DNA of 8,477 nt from Roseiarcus sp049509635 (GTDB taxonomy: Bacteria; Pseudomonadota; Alphaproteobacteria; Rhizobiales; Beijerinckiaceae), in the NCBI GenBank assembly GCA_049509635.1, contig JBEKZS010000174.1, positions 1 to 8,477 of the forward strand. Reading direction: 5' to 3'. The notes beneath the pieces are model-generated. The model saw only the letters and a list, made by a program, of their open reading frames with translations. It was not told where the DNA came from and did not search any database. Each line of letters begins with the position of its first letter. Within the stretch, counting starts at the first letter, position 1. The translations under genes and the position numbers were made by a program. Of this stretch, positions 1 through 7,206 are shown one piece after another.

Positions 1-763
1 CCCGCAGGCTCCAGAACGGCACGGTTTCGGGCGCGAGATAGGATCGCGAAACCTCGCCCCGGGTCAAGGTCGTCGCCAGCAGGTAGGTGTTGACCGACTG
101 GGTCTCGAGACCCGGCGTCACGATCTCGGCTTGATCGAGCGACCAATAGCCGTCGTGAAGCCCGCCTTTCTCGGCGTCGATCCGCTCGACGAAGCCGCCC
201 GCCGCGTCGAAGCCGAAAACGGTGACCTTCGAGATCGTCGCGCCGTAGTCGGAGACCGCGTCGGCGTGGATGATCGCCTGCCCGTCGACGCTCTTCTGGC
301 GGAGCCAGATCCCCGCCGTTTGGCTCGACGCGCCGCCGGCGCCGAACAACTTCGCCTCGATCGCGTCGGCCTGCTGCTTCATCGCCGAGGACACGGGATT
401 GTACAGGGTCACCGAGACGACCCCGATTACGACGACGACCGCCAACGGCGGCGCCAGGAACTGCCAGACTGAGACGCCGGCGGCGCGCGCGACGACCAGC
501 TCGAGCTTGCGGGACAGGCCGAGAAACGCCATCATCGCGCCGAACAGGACCGCGAACGGCAACGCCTGCTCGGCGACGGTCGGCGTATGAAGGAACGAAA
601 GCCAAGCCATCAGAGGTCCGGTCGCCGCCGCGACGTCGCCGGCCCGGCGCAGGGTTTCGACCAGGTCGACCGTGAATATCAGGACGAAAACGCCGGCGAA
701 GGTCGCCAGAATCGTTTTGGCGAAGCGAATCGAGAGATAGCGGGCGAGCGTCCCGCCGATCAT
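1..763 (-). CDS. lptG: LptG, LPS export ABC transporter permease (3' end cut off by window)
   Basis: This is the N-terminal 254 codons of an LptF/LptG (YjgP/YjgQ) family permease, read on the minus strand with no stop before the window edge. LptG pairs with LptF and the LptB ATPase in the inner membrane to extract lipopolysaccharide and feed it to the periplasmic bridge. The protein begins MIGGTLARYLSIRFAKTIL and has an early membrane segment (about residues 15-33), a second hydrophobic stretch around 62-80, and the family-typical segment LSRKLELVVARAAGVS at about 83-98. A third membrane segment (about 103-120) leads into the periplasmic beta-jellyroll region. The family is usually about 360 residues, so roughly the last 100, including the C-terminal membrane helices, are outside. 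The start ATG (763-761) overlaps the lptF stop in an ATGA, implying translational coupling. It is called LptG rather than LptF by position and by its partner's sequence. Confidence 0.93.
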   Translation of the reverse strand, partial: MIGGTLARYLSIRFAKTILATFAGVFVLIFTVDLVETLRRAGDVAAATGPLMAWLSFLHTPTVAEQALPFAVLFGAMMAFLGLSRKLELVVARAAGVSVWQFLAPPLAVVVVIGVVSVTLYNPVSSAMKQQADAIEAKLFGAGGASSQTAGIWLRQKSVDGQAIIHADAVSDYGATISKVTVFGFDAAGGFVERIDAEKGGLHDGYWSLDQAEIVTPGLETQSVNTYLLATTLTRGEVSRSYLAPETVPFWSLR

Positions 764-1890
764 AGCGTCCGCGCCCCGCGCCAGGCGTCGCGCGCCAGCG
801 ACTGCGCGCGCGACAGCGGACCGCGGAAAATCGCGTCGAGGCAGACGAGACAGGCGGTCAACGGGATCGCCCAGACGAAATATTCCGCGCGCGGCTTGCT
901 GACGACGAAGGTCGACGCCGCGATCCCCAGGAGTCGCACCAGGCCGAAGGCGAGGACCGCCGCGCCAATCGCCAGGCTACGCCCCTGGCGCGTCGTGCGC
1001 GCCTCGCCGAGCGCCGCGAATCCGATAAGGCCGGCCGCGAAGGCGTAGAGGGGGCCGGCGAAGCGGTCGAGCAATTCGGCGCGCAGCTTGCCGGCGAGTC
1101 GCCGCGCCGTCGCGTCATTTGGGTCGGGATAGAGCAGCTCCGACGTCGATCGTTCGCGCGGCCGCCTTGCGGCGTCATCGCGCGGCGTGAATTGCGAGAG
1201 GTCGATCGTGTAATTGTCGAAGGTCACCAGCGCCGAATCGCCGCTCTGCTGCGGGCGTTGGTAGCTGCCCTTGGCGAGCACGAGATAGTTCAGGCCGTCC
1301 TTCTCGACGGTCTGGCCGAGTTCCGCGATATAGCTGGTGACATGGGCGGGGTCGCGGCGATCCTGCATGAAGACGCCGTGCAGCGACCCGTCGGGCCCGC
1401 GCTCGCGATAGTGGAAGACGAAGCCCGCCTCGAGTTCCGTGAACGCGCCCGCGCGCGCGAAATTGGTGATGAAGTCGGCATGAATGCGCGCAGTCAGCTC
1501 CTGGATAACGTCGAAGCTCCAGGGCATGACCTTGAGGGTCATTGCTCCGACCAGGGCGAAGACGAGGCAGAACAGGACAGCGAACGGCCGCAGCAGCGTG
1601 CCCGGGCTGACACCCGAGGCGCTCATCACCACGAGTTCGCTGTCGCCGTTGAGCTTGTTGAGGCAGTACAGCACCCCGGCGAACAGCGCGACCGGCGCGA
1701 TGATGGCCACCAGCGAGGGAATGGTGAGCCCGGTCATCGTGAAAAAGACGACGATCGTCTGGCCTTTGCTCGTGAGCAGATCGAATTGGCGCAGGGCCTG
1801 GGTGACCCAGATCACCGCCGTCAGCGCGAACAGGCCGGCCAGAAAGGCCGTCAGCCCCGTTCGAAAGATGTAGCGTTCGATCCGAGTCAT
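760..1890 (-). CDS. lptF: LptF, LPS export ABC transporter permease
   Basis: A complete 376-residue LptF/LptG family permease, the partner of LptG in the LptB2FG complex that drives lipopolysaccharide out of the inner membrane. It starts MTRIERYIFRTGLTAFLAGL, the usual LptF opening with a short amphipathic helix and then TM1 (about 11-31). Further membrane segments are visible at about 53-76, 103-123, 276-296, 303-327 and 337-355, giving the expected six. The conserved cytoplasmic loop LNGDSELVVMSASGVSP is at about 80-96, and a soluble periplasmic domain fills about 125-270. Length and topology are normal. Its stop overlaps the lptG start (ATGA), so the pair is one transcript. The gene is divergent from pepA across 264 bases. 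The Shine-Dalgarno is weak (GGGA well upstream of the ATG); the start was chosen by family N-terminus. The assignment is firm at family level. Confidence 0.95.
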   Translation of the reverse strand: MTRIERYIFRTGLTAFLAGLFALTAVIWVTQALRQFDLLTSKGQTIVVFFTMTGLTIPSLVAIIAPVALFAGVLYCLNKLNGDSELVVMSASGVSPGTLLRPFAVLFCLVFALVGAMTLKVMPWSFDVIQELTARIHADFITNFARAGAFTELEAGFVFHYRERGPDGSLHGVFMQDRRDPAHVTSYIAELGQTVEKDGLNYLVLAKGSYQRPQQSGDSALVTFDNYTIDLSQFTPRDDAARRPRERSTSELLYPDPNDATARRLAGKLRAELLDRFAGPLYAFAAGLIGFAALGEARTTRQGRSLAIGAAVLAFGLVRLLGIAASTFVVSKPRAEYFVWAIPLTACLVCLDAIFRGPLSRAQSLARDAWRGARTL

Positions 1891-2154
1891 GAAACCGTCA
1901 TTCCCATCGTCGTCCCGTATCGGCGCTCAGTCTTGCGTGACGCTCGTCAACGGCTAGCCGCTGGCGGCGCGTCTTTCAAGCCGCCGCCGCGCGCTCGCGC
2001 GCCCCGGGGCCGCGACCCTGCCGCGACGATTTGGCGATTTGACGGCGCGCTTTCGTCCGTCGCTTGAAAGCGCTTGATTTTTCGATCCGCTATGGCGCAG
2101 AAGAGCCAAACGACCGGCGGCGGATTCGGCCTTCGTCGTCCCTAGAGGAGCCCG
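1891..2154. other. Divergent lptF / pepA intergenic region
   Basis: These 264 bases separate the divergent lptF and pepA genes and must hold promoters for both operons, but no textbook -35/-10 pair stands out on either strand. Visible elements are a perfect 10-base palindrome CGGCTAGCCG (1951-1960), a locally AT-richer patch around 2062-2095, and two CGCTTGA heptamers at 2061 and 2071, exactly 10 bases apart. The pepA Shine-Dalgarno AGAGGAG is at 2144-2150. The final bases before lptF read as a six-codon mini-ORF (from an upstream ATG) ending in the TGA that overlaps the lptF start. This is probably chance. No RNA gene is recognised. Confidence 0.5.
2061..2077 (+). repeat. Two CGCTTGA direct repeats, 10-bp period
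   Basis: CGCTTGA occurs at 2061-2067 and again at 2071-2077 in the only AT-leaning patch of the lptF-pepA spacer, about 80 bases before pepA. Spacing of one helical turn would suit tandem regulator half-sites on one DNA face, or one copy could be an alphaproteobacterial -35-like CTTGA element. No partnered -10 at standard spacing is convincing. The repeat is seen directly; any function is speculation. Confidence 0.3.
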
Positions 2155-3654
2155 ATGAGCGAATTCGTCAAAACCGCCTTCGTGCCGCTGACCTCGCCCA
2201 AGGGCGGCGCGTATTTCGTCTTCGTCGGGACCGGACTGAAATGCGCGCCCGGCGTCAACGCGCTGCTCGGTGACGCGGCCGCGCTGATCGCGACCGCAGC
2301 CAAGACCGCGAATTTCGAGGGAAAACCGCTGAGCGCGATCGAGATCATCGCCCCGAACGGCCTCTTGGCCGATCGCCTGGTCGTCATTGGCCTCGGCGGC
2401 GCCAAGGAACTCGCAGAGACGGATTTTGCGACGCTCGGCGGGTTCGCCTTCAGTAGGATCGGCGTCGCCAAGGAGGTCGCGGTCGCTTTCCAGCCGCCCG
2501 AAGGCGCATGGGACGCCGCCGCCGCGGCCGAATTCATGCTGGGACTGCGACTGCGCGCCTACCGCTTCGACAAATACAAGAAGAAGAAGAAAGAGAGCGA
2601 GGATCGGGGCCCCGCCAGCGTCGCGATCGGGGTTGCCGATGTCGAGGCCGCGCGTCAGGCGGCCAGGGCGCGAATTGCGATCGCCGAGGGCGTCGAACTG
2701 GCGCGGGATCTGGTCAACGAGCCGCCCAACATTCTGTTCCCAGTCGAATTCGCCGACCGGGCCGCCGCGCTCTCGAAGCTCGGCGTCGAAATCGAGGTTC
2801 TCGACGAGAAGGCGATGGCCAAGCTCGGCATGGGGTCGCTGCTCGGCGTCGGCCAGGGCTCGGCGCGCGAGAGCCGGCTCGTGGTGATGCGCTGGAACGG
2901 CGCGCGCGGCAAGGCGAAGAAGGATCCGCCGGTCGCCTTCGTCGGCAAGGGCGTCTGCTTCGACACCGGCGGCATTTCGATCAAGCCAGCCGCTGGCATG
3001 GAGGACATGAAGGGCGACATGGCGGGTGCGGCCTGTGTGGTCGGGCTCATGCACGCGCTGGCGACCCGCAAGGCGAAGGTCAATGCGATCGGCGCCATCG
3101 GACTCGTCGAGAACATGCCGGACGGCGCGGCGATCCGCCCCGGCGACATCCTCACCTCGATGTCTGGCCAGACGATCGAGATCATCAACACCGACGCGGA
3201 GGGCCGCCTCGTCCTGGCCGACGTGCTGTGGTACGTGCAGGACAAGTACAAGCCAGGCTTCATGGTCGATCTGGCGACGCTGACCGGCGCGATCCTGGTC
3301 GCGCTCGCCCAGGAATACGCGGGCCTTTTCTCGAACAACGACGAACTCGCGACGCGCCTGACCCAGGCGGGCGTCGCGACCGGCGAGAAAGTGTGGCGGA
3401 TGCCGCTGGGCGCCGCCTACGACAAGATGATCGATTCCAAGTTCGCCGACGTCAAGAACGCCGGCGGCCGCAACGGCGGGTCGATCACCGCCGCGCAATT
3501 TCTGCAGCGCTTCGTCAATGGCGCGCCCTGGGCGCATCTTGACATCGCGGGCACCGGCTTCGCCTCGCCCGCGAGCGAAATCAATCCGTCCTGGGGTTCG
3601 GGCTGGGGCGTACGCCTGCTCGACCGGCTTGTCTCCGATCACTACGAAAAATGA
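2155..3654 (+). CDS. pepA: PepA, M17 leucyl aminopeptidase
   Basis: A 499-residue cytosolic leucyl aminopeptidase (peptidase family M17), a two-metal enzyme that removes N-terminal residues from peptides; E. coli PepA also binds DNA. The N-terminal macro-like domain spans about 1-160 and the catalytic domain about 170-495. The signature NTDAEGRL is at 345-352. Candidate metal ligands are K265, D270, D288, D347 and E349, with catalytic K277 and R351; all sit at a constant offset from the E. coli enzyme as I recall it, so the active site looks intact. The motif GKGVCFDTGGISIKP covers 264-278. A lysine-rich stretch (YKKKKKES, about 141-148) marks the interdomain linker. A strong AGAGGAG lies 4 bases before the ATG. 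The gene heads the pepA-unknown-holC operon, divergent from lptFG. The length is normal for the family. Confidence 0.97.
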   Translation: MSEFVKTAFVPLTSPKGGAYFVFVGTGLKCAPGVNALLGDAAALIATAAKTANFEGKPLSAIEIIAPNGLLADRLVVIGLGGAKELAETDFATLGGFAFSRIGVAKEVAVAFQPPEGAWDAAAAAEFMLGLRLRAYRFDKYKKKKKESEDRGPASVAIGVADVEAARQAARARIAIAEGVELARDLVNEPPNILFPVEFADRAAALSKLGVEIEVLDEKAMAKLGMGSLLGVGQGSARESRLVVMRWNGARGKAKKDPPVAFVGKGVCFDTGGISIKPAAGMEDMKGDMAGAACVVGLMHALATRKAKVNAIGAIGLVENMPDGAAIRPGDILTSMSGQTIEIINTDAEGRLVLADVLWYVQDKYKPGFMVDLATLTGAILVALAQEYAGLFSNNDELATRLTQAGVATGEKVWRMPLGAAYDKMIDSKFADVKNAGGRNGGSITAAQFLQRFVNGAPWAHLDIAGTGFASPASEINPSWGSGWGVRLLDRLVSDHYEK

Positions 3655-3672
3655 TGTTGTGAGGAGAAGGCG

Positions 3673-4212
3673 ATGCGCTGGCGCCCCGGGGTCGCGGCCG
3701 TCCTTATCGCGATGGGTTGCGCGCCCTTGCCGGCCGCGGCCAAGCCCGTGCTGACCGGCTGCGACGCCTTCATCGAAAAGCTGCGGCTGGCCGCGAGCGA
3801 CATGCAGGTCGCCTTCACCCATTCGCTCGTCGTCTCGCGCGCCAAGACGGAAGAGAACGTGTTCGACATCGTCACCAACGCCGAAGTCGATGCGACGCTG
3901 ACCTGCCACGGCGACGTTTTTCTGCGCTTCGAGGCGCGCGTCATCGAGCCAGCTTCGGCGCGCGCCTCGACCAGCTTCGACCGGTTCGCCGAGGCAGCGC
4001 TGCGCGCGGCGATGGGCTGGGACGCGAGCCGGGGCCAGACGACGCTGCGCGGGATGGCGAAGGACGTGCGCGAGTATCTCGCCGCCTCCAGGCAGCGCGG
4101 CGACATCTATGTGTCCGGCAAGACCGAGGAACACGCGCCGGGCGGCGTCAGCCTCGGCCTCATATACACCGACACCGACCGCGCCTTCGTCATTGTCGGA
4201 CCCAACGGCTGA
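3673..4212 (+). CDS. Unrecognised exported protein between pepA and holC
   Basis: A 179-residue protein that I do not recognise as a named family. The N-terminus has a basic start (MRWR), a hydrophobic core (about 6-20) and PLPAAA followed by KP, a likely signal peptidase I site after residue 23; the earlier GC at 15-16 makes a poor lipobox. The mature part contains two cysteines, C30 and C78 (in TLTCHGD), which could form a disulfide in the periplasm. Predicted features are an N-terminal helix, strands around 62-90 (FDIVTNAEVDATL, VFLRFEARVI), a central helical part around 100-140, and a final strand pair ending AFVIVGPNG. The gene has a good Shine-Dalgarno (AGGAG, 6 bases from the ATG). It starts 18 bases after pepA and ends 13 bases before holC, so it is almost certainly cotranscribed. 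Codon use matches its neighbours, supporting a real gene. The function is unknown. Confidence 0.85.
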   Translation: MRWRPGVAAVLIAMGCAPLPAAAKPVLTGCDAFIEKLRLAASDMQVAFTHSLVVSRAKTEENVFDIVTNAEVDATLTCHGDVFLRFEARVIEPASARASTSFDRFAEAALRAAMGWDASRGQTTLRGMAKDVREYLAASRQRGDIYVSGKTEEHAPGGVSLGLIYTDTDRAFVIVGPNG

Positions 4213-4225
4213 GCGGCGGAGCGCG

Positions 4226-4690
4226 ATGACCGAAATCCGGTTCCATCATCTGCAGCGCCGCAGGCCCGAGCAGGCCTTGCCGGCGCTGCTGGAGGAGGCG
4301 CTGGCCCGCGGCGAGCGCGCCGTCGTCGAATCGACGGAGCGCGAATGGATCGAGGCGCTCGACGAGAGCCTCTGGACGTATTCGGATCACAGTTTCCTGC
4401 CGCACGGCATGGCGCGCGACGGCGAGCCCGAGACACAGCCGATCTTCCTGACGACGGGCGACGACAATCCCAACGACGCGAGGCTGCGCATCTTCGTCGG
4501 CGGCGCCCGGGCGGCGTCGCTGCTCGCGAGCCGGCCGACCGCCTATGACCGCATCTTGATCCTGTTCGACGGCGCCGACGAGGAGGCGCGGGCGGGGGCG
4601 CGCGCACAATGGGCGCAATTGAAGGCCGCCGGCCATGCGCCGAGCTACTGGCGCGAGGATGAGTCGGGGGGATGGGAGCAGGGGCGGTAG
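4226..4690 (+). CDS. holC: HolC, DNA polymerase III chi subunit
   Basis: A 154-residue chi subunit of the DNA polymerase III holoenzyme. In the known family, chi links the clamp loader (through psi) to single-stranded DNA-binding protein. Hallmarks seen are the N-terminal strand and helix (TEIRFHHLQ, then ALPALLEEALARGERAVV), the conserved LWTYSDHSFLPHG at about 49-61, and PIFLTTGDDNPNDARLRIFV at about 72-91. The segment YDRILILFDGADEEARAGAR (about 107-126) follows, and the tail ends YWREDESGGWEQ. The ATG at 4226 was chosen because the family N-terminus begins there and a GGAG lies 4 bases upstream; the frame stays open further upstream only as an overlap with the preceding gene. It is the last gene of the pepA operon; pepA-holC linkage is also known in E. 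coli. No terminator hairpin is visible after it. Confidence 0.94.
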   Translation: MTEIRFHHLQRRRPEQALPALLEEALARGERAVVESTEREWIEALDESLWTYSDHSFLPHGMARDGEPETQPIFLTTGDDNPNDARLRIFVGGARAASLLASRPTAYDRILILFDGADEEARAGARAQWAQLKAAGHAPSYWREDESGGWEQGR

Positions 4691-4712
4691 GCGGCGGCGC
4701 GCTCGGTCGGTG

Positions 4713-4742
4713 TTTACATTCTGTTTTGCCCGGATGTAATAC
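4713..4742 (+). promoter_or_regulatory. Sigma-70-like promoter with embedded inverted repeat
   Basis: TTTACA (4713-4718) is followed after 16 bases by TGTAAT (4735-4740) or after 18 by TAATAC (4737-4742). TTACAT (4714-4719) and ATGTAA (4734-4739) form an inverted repeat whose arms coincide with the -35 and -10 boxes, a layout typical of a repressor operator. The patch is strikingly AT-rich for this window. It lies 23 bases after the holC stop and points at the DUF2239 remnant starting at 4768, so it is probably that dead gene's original promoter. The regulator is unknown; the TetR in this window uses a different palindrome. Confidence 0.55.
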
Positions 4743-4767
4743 GATCGACCAGCCGCCGGCAAACGGC

Positions 4768-5029
4768 ATGCTCGGCGCCGCCGAACCCACCTTCGCCGGC
4801 GACCGCCGCATCGGCGCGGGATCGCTCGCCGAGGGCCCGCGCCGCCGCCGCGCCCAGGAGCCCGCTTATCGCTTCATGTCGAGTCTGGCCGACGATCGGC
4901 CGCGCTTTGAAGATGCGACGCGCGCGCTGTTCGCCGGCGATGCCGCAGCTCGGCGCGCTGATCGCCGATTGGCCCGCTGACGTCAGGAACTATGCGCGGC
5001 ATCTGGCCGCTGGCGCATTCGAGCCATAG
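4768..5029 (+). pseudogene. DUF2239-family gene remnant (internal deletion plus frameshift)
   Basis: I read this as the wreck of a DUF2239-family gene. From the ATG at 4768 the frame gives the family's N-terminal motif TFAGDRRIGAGSLAE, then jumps via GPRRRRAQEP straight to the C-terminal motif AYRFMSSLADDRPRFEDATRALFAGDA. As I recall, the family is about 190-200 residues, so a middle part of the order of 100 residues is missing. Around 4942-4948 the reading frame shifts by +1: the original frame ends at TGA 4978-4980, while the shifted frame continues as LGALIADWPADVRNYARHLA and stops at TAG 5027-5029. That continuation is what the family's C-terminus looks like. The last 47 bases lie antisense under the 3' end of the opposing MFS gene. 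The function of DUF2239 proteins is not known to me. The family call is from memory of the motifs, without a search. Confidence 0.75.
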
Positions 5030-6437
5030 CCAGCGCCGGAACGGGCGCCGGCGCCGGTTCGATGGGCAGTCGCCGCGGCCGGGTGTCGACGCGCGCGCTG
5101 AGCGCGACGGTCAGCAGCATCAGTCCGATCTGCACGCGGTAGAGCAAGCGGAAATCGGCGAGCCCTGGCGCAGCTTTGCCGACCAGCACGACGGTCAGCG
5201 CGACGCCGAGCACGGCGCCGACCTGCCGCACCGCCTGGTTGACGGCGCTGCCGACCCCAAAACGGGCGGGTTCCAGCCTCGCCACCGCGGCGCCCGACAG
5301 CGACGGCAGCGCCATGCCGGTGCCAAGACCGGTCAGGACCATGCCCGGCAGCCATGCGCGCAGATAGTCCGGCTCGACGCCCGGCACGAGAAGGAACCAG
5401 AGACCGCCCGCCGCGCATACGAGACCGCCCGCCATCAGCACGAGCCGGTGGCCGAAGCGCGCCGCGAACCGTCCGGCGAGGATCGACATCGGCACGACGA
5501 GCAGCGGTCCCGGCGTCGCCGCCAGCCCGGCGCGGGCGAGCGGATAGTGCCAGATCTCGGTCATGAACAGGAAGAAGGTGAAGAACATCATCGCGAAAGC
5601 GGCGCCGAAACTCAGCGTCGCCAGATTGACGAAGCGATAGGTCGCATCGTCGAACAGCGTGAGGTCGATCGCCGGCGACGCGGTGCGCCGCGCCCAGGGG
5701 ATGAAGCCGCCGAGTGCGATCGCGCCGAGGCCAACTGAGGCCAGTACCATCGGCGAGCACCAGCCGAGCGCCTCCGAGCGAACCAGGCCGAGCGCGATCG
5801 CGCCGACCCCGCTGGCGAGCAGCGCGACGCCGACCACGTCGAGCGGGGCGCCGCTTTCGGGATTGCGCGATTCGGAGAAGCCGCGCCAGCCGCGCCACAG
5901 CGAAATCGCCCCCAGCGGCAGGTTGATGAAGAAGGCCCAGCGCCAGCCCCAGAGGTCGATCAGCCACGAGCCGACGCTCGGGCCGAGCGCCGCCGCCAGG
6001 CCGCCGACCGCGCCCCAGAGGCTGATCACGACCGCGCGTTTTTCCCTGGGGAAAGCGGCGAGCACGATCGACAACGAAGCGGGCAGCAACAGCGCCGCGC
6101 CGACCGCCTGCGCGATCCGCGCGCCGATCAGGAGCGCGATATGGCCGGACAGGCCGCAGGCGAGCGAGGCGGCGAGGAAGAGGCTCACGCCGACGACGAA
6201 CATGCGCTTGCGACCGTAGAGGTCAGCGAGCCGGCCCGCCGGCGCCAGCAGCGCCGCATAGACCACGGTATAGGCGTTGAGCACCCATGAGAGGTCCGGT
6301 GTCTCGACGCCGGGAAAGCCCTCGCGCAGCGCTGGAAACGCGGCGTAGAGGACCGTCGCATCGATCGAGACGAGGAAGATCGCGATACTGGCGACCGAAA
6401 AGGTCCGCCAGGGTGAAAGCGCGCGCAAAGTGTTCAT
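4983..6437 (-). CDS. MFS drug exporter, DHA2 (EmrB/QacA-like) type
   Basis: A 484-residue major facilitator superfamily proton-driven exporter in the inner membrane. The N-terminal helix carries FLVSIDATVLYAAFPAL (about 21-37) with D26, typical of the DHA2 subgroup. Motif A, GRLADLYGRKR, is at about 68-78, and the antiporter motif C-like segment LGPSVGSWLID at about 151-161, followed by WGWRWAFFINLPLGA (163-177), another DHA2 hallmark. Hydrophobic segments are spread over about 12-445, in line with the 14-helix plan, although I cannot count helices precisely. The start follows a GGAG (CCCCGGAGTCCGCC) 22 bases after the SDR stop, so SDR and exporter are one operon. The proline-rich tail (about 458-484) is unusual: its last 15 or so residues are encoded antisense to the DUF2239 remnant, suggesting the original stop was lost. 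The substrate is unknown. Confidence 0.9.
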   Translation of the reverse strand: MNTLRALSPWRTFSVASIAIFLVSIDATVLYAAFPALREGFPGVETPDLSWVLNAYTVVYAALLAPAGRLADLYGRKRMFVVGVSLFLAASLACGLSGHIALLIGARIAQAVGAALLLPASLSIVLAAFPREKRAVVISLWGAVGGLAAALGPSVGSWLIDLWGWRWAFFINLPLGAISLWRGWRGFSESRNPESGAPLDVVGVALLASGVGAIALGLVRSEALGWCSPMVLASVGLGAIALGGFIPWARRTASPAIDLTLFDDATYRFVNLATLSFGAAFAMMFFTFFLFMTEIWHYPLARAGLAATPGPLLVVPMSILAGRFAARFGHRLVLMAGGLVCAAGGLWFLLVPGVEPDYLRAWLPGMVLTGLGTGMALPSLSGAAVARLEPARFGVGSAVNQAVRQVGAVLGVALTVVLVGKAAPGLADFRLLYRVQIGLMLLTVALSARVDTRPRRLPIEPAPAPVPALAMARMRQRPDAAHSS

Positions 6438-6459
6438 GGCGGACTCCGGGGAACGCGGT

Positions 6460-7167
6460 TCAGCGGCCGGGCGCGCCGAGATAGACGCCGGGTTCGGCCG
6501 ACAGTCCGCGCTTGATCGCGCGTGAGACCTCGTCGGCGAGGACTTCCTCGCCGCCCGCCTCGAGGCTCGCGAGCGTCAGTTTCACGACATCTTCGGGGCG
6601 CGACTTCGGCGCGTCGATGCGCGCGGTCATGTCGGTGTCCATGTAGCCGACATGCAGACCCAGGACCTGCGTGGCCTGCGCGCGCAACTCGTTGCGCAGG
6701 CCGTTGGTCAGCGACCAGGCGGCGGCCTTGGAGGCGCCATAGGTCGCCGAGGTGGGCAGGCTGATCCAGCTGAGAGCAGACAGTACGTTGACGATCGCCC
6801 CGCCGCCGTTCCGCGCGAGGACCGGCGCGAAGGCGCGGCTCACGCGCAGCGGGCCGAAATAGTTGGTCTCCATCTCGGCGCGCGCGGCCTCGACGCCGTC
6901 ATCGGCGAGGAAGGCGCGTCCCCTCGAGATGCCGGCGTTGTTGACGAGCAGGTCGACGTCGCCGGCGGCGCGCGCCGCGGCGGCGACGGCGTCGGGATCG
7001 GTCACGTCGAGCCGGACCGCGGTCACGCCCGGCAGCGAGACGGCGTCGGGATCGCGCGCAGCGGCATAGACCTTGCGCGCGCCGGCGGCGAGCAAAGCTT
7101 CGGCGAAGGCGCGGCCGAGGCCGCGATTGGCGCCGGTGACGAAGGCGACGGAGTTGGCGATTCTCAT
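6460..7167 (-). CDS. Short-chain dehydrogenase/reductase (SDR)
   Basis: A 235-residue classical SDR, a cytosolic NAD(P)-dependent oxidoreductase. The cofactor loop TGANRGLG is at 11-18, NNAG at 76-79, and the catalytic set is N102, S130, Y143 and K147, with the YxxxK motif (YGASK) and the normal 13-residue Ser-Tyr spacing. R38 after the second strand (YAAARDP) and the absence of an acidic residue there hint at NADPH preference, which is inference only. The C-terminal segment (about 185-235) is short, as in small SDRs. An AGGAG lies 7 bases before the ATG. It is the first gene of a two-gene operon with the MFS exporter and sits behind a TetR-type operator at 7212-7223. A plausible role is reduction of a reactive carbonyl or other toxic compound that the partner pump exports, or detoxification in parallel. 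The substrate cannot be told from sequence. Confidence 0.93.
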   Translation of the reverse strand: MRIANSVAFVTGANRGLGRAFAEALLAAGARKVYAAARDPDAVSLPGVTAVRLDVTDPDAVAAAARAAGDVDLLVNNAGISRGRAFLADDGVEAARAEMETNYFGPLRVSRAFAPVLARNGGGAIVNVLSALSWISLPTSATYGASKAAAWSLTNGLRNELRAQATQVLGLHVGYMDTDMTARIDAPKSRPEDVVKLTLASLEAGGEEVLADEVSRAIKRGLSAEPGVYLGAPGR

Positions 7168-7206
7168 GGCGTTGCTCCTGGGTTGCGCGGGAAAGCGAGG
7201 ATTGAC

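Noticed and set aside
1897..1914. A six-codon mini-ORF ending in the TGA that overlaps the lptF start
   Set aside because: It is very short with no clear ribosome site of its own; such chance overlaps are expected, and nothing suggests translation.
1954..4134. A 726-codon open frame on the minus strand across pepA and the exported-protein gene
   Set aside because: It is antisense to the clear pepA gene; its composition is the Arg/Gly/Ala/Asp-rich kind produced by high-GC shadow frames, and no domain is recognisable.
4109..4225. A longer HolC start using the upstream ATG at 4109
   Set aside because: It would add 39 residues overlapping the exported-protein gene. The ATG at 4226 has its own GGAG and matches the family N-terminus.
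4672..4980. A 102-residue plus-strand protein starting inside the end of holC
   Set aside because: The first 32 codons overlap the holC end and the promoter. The recognisable part is a frameshifted DUF2239 remnant, better called a pseudogene.
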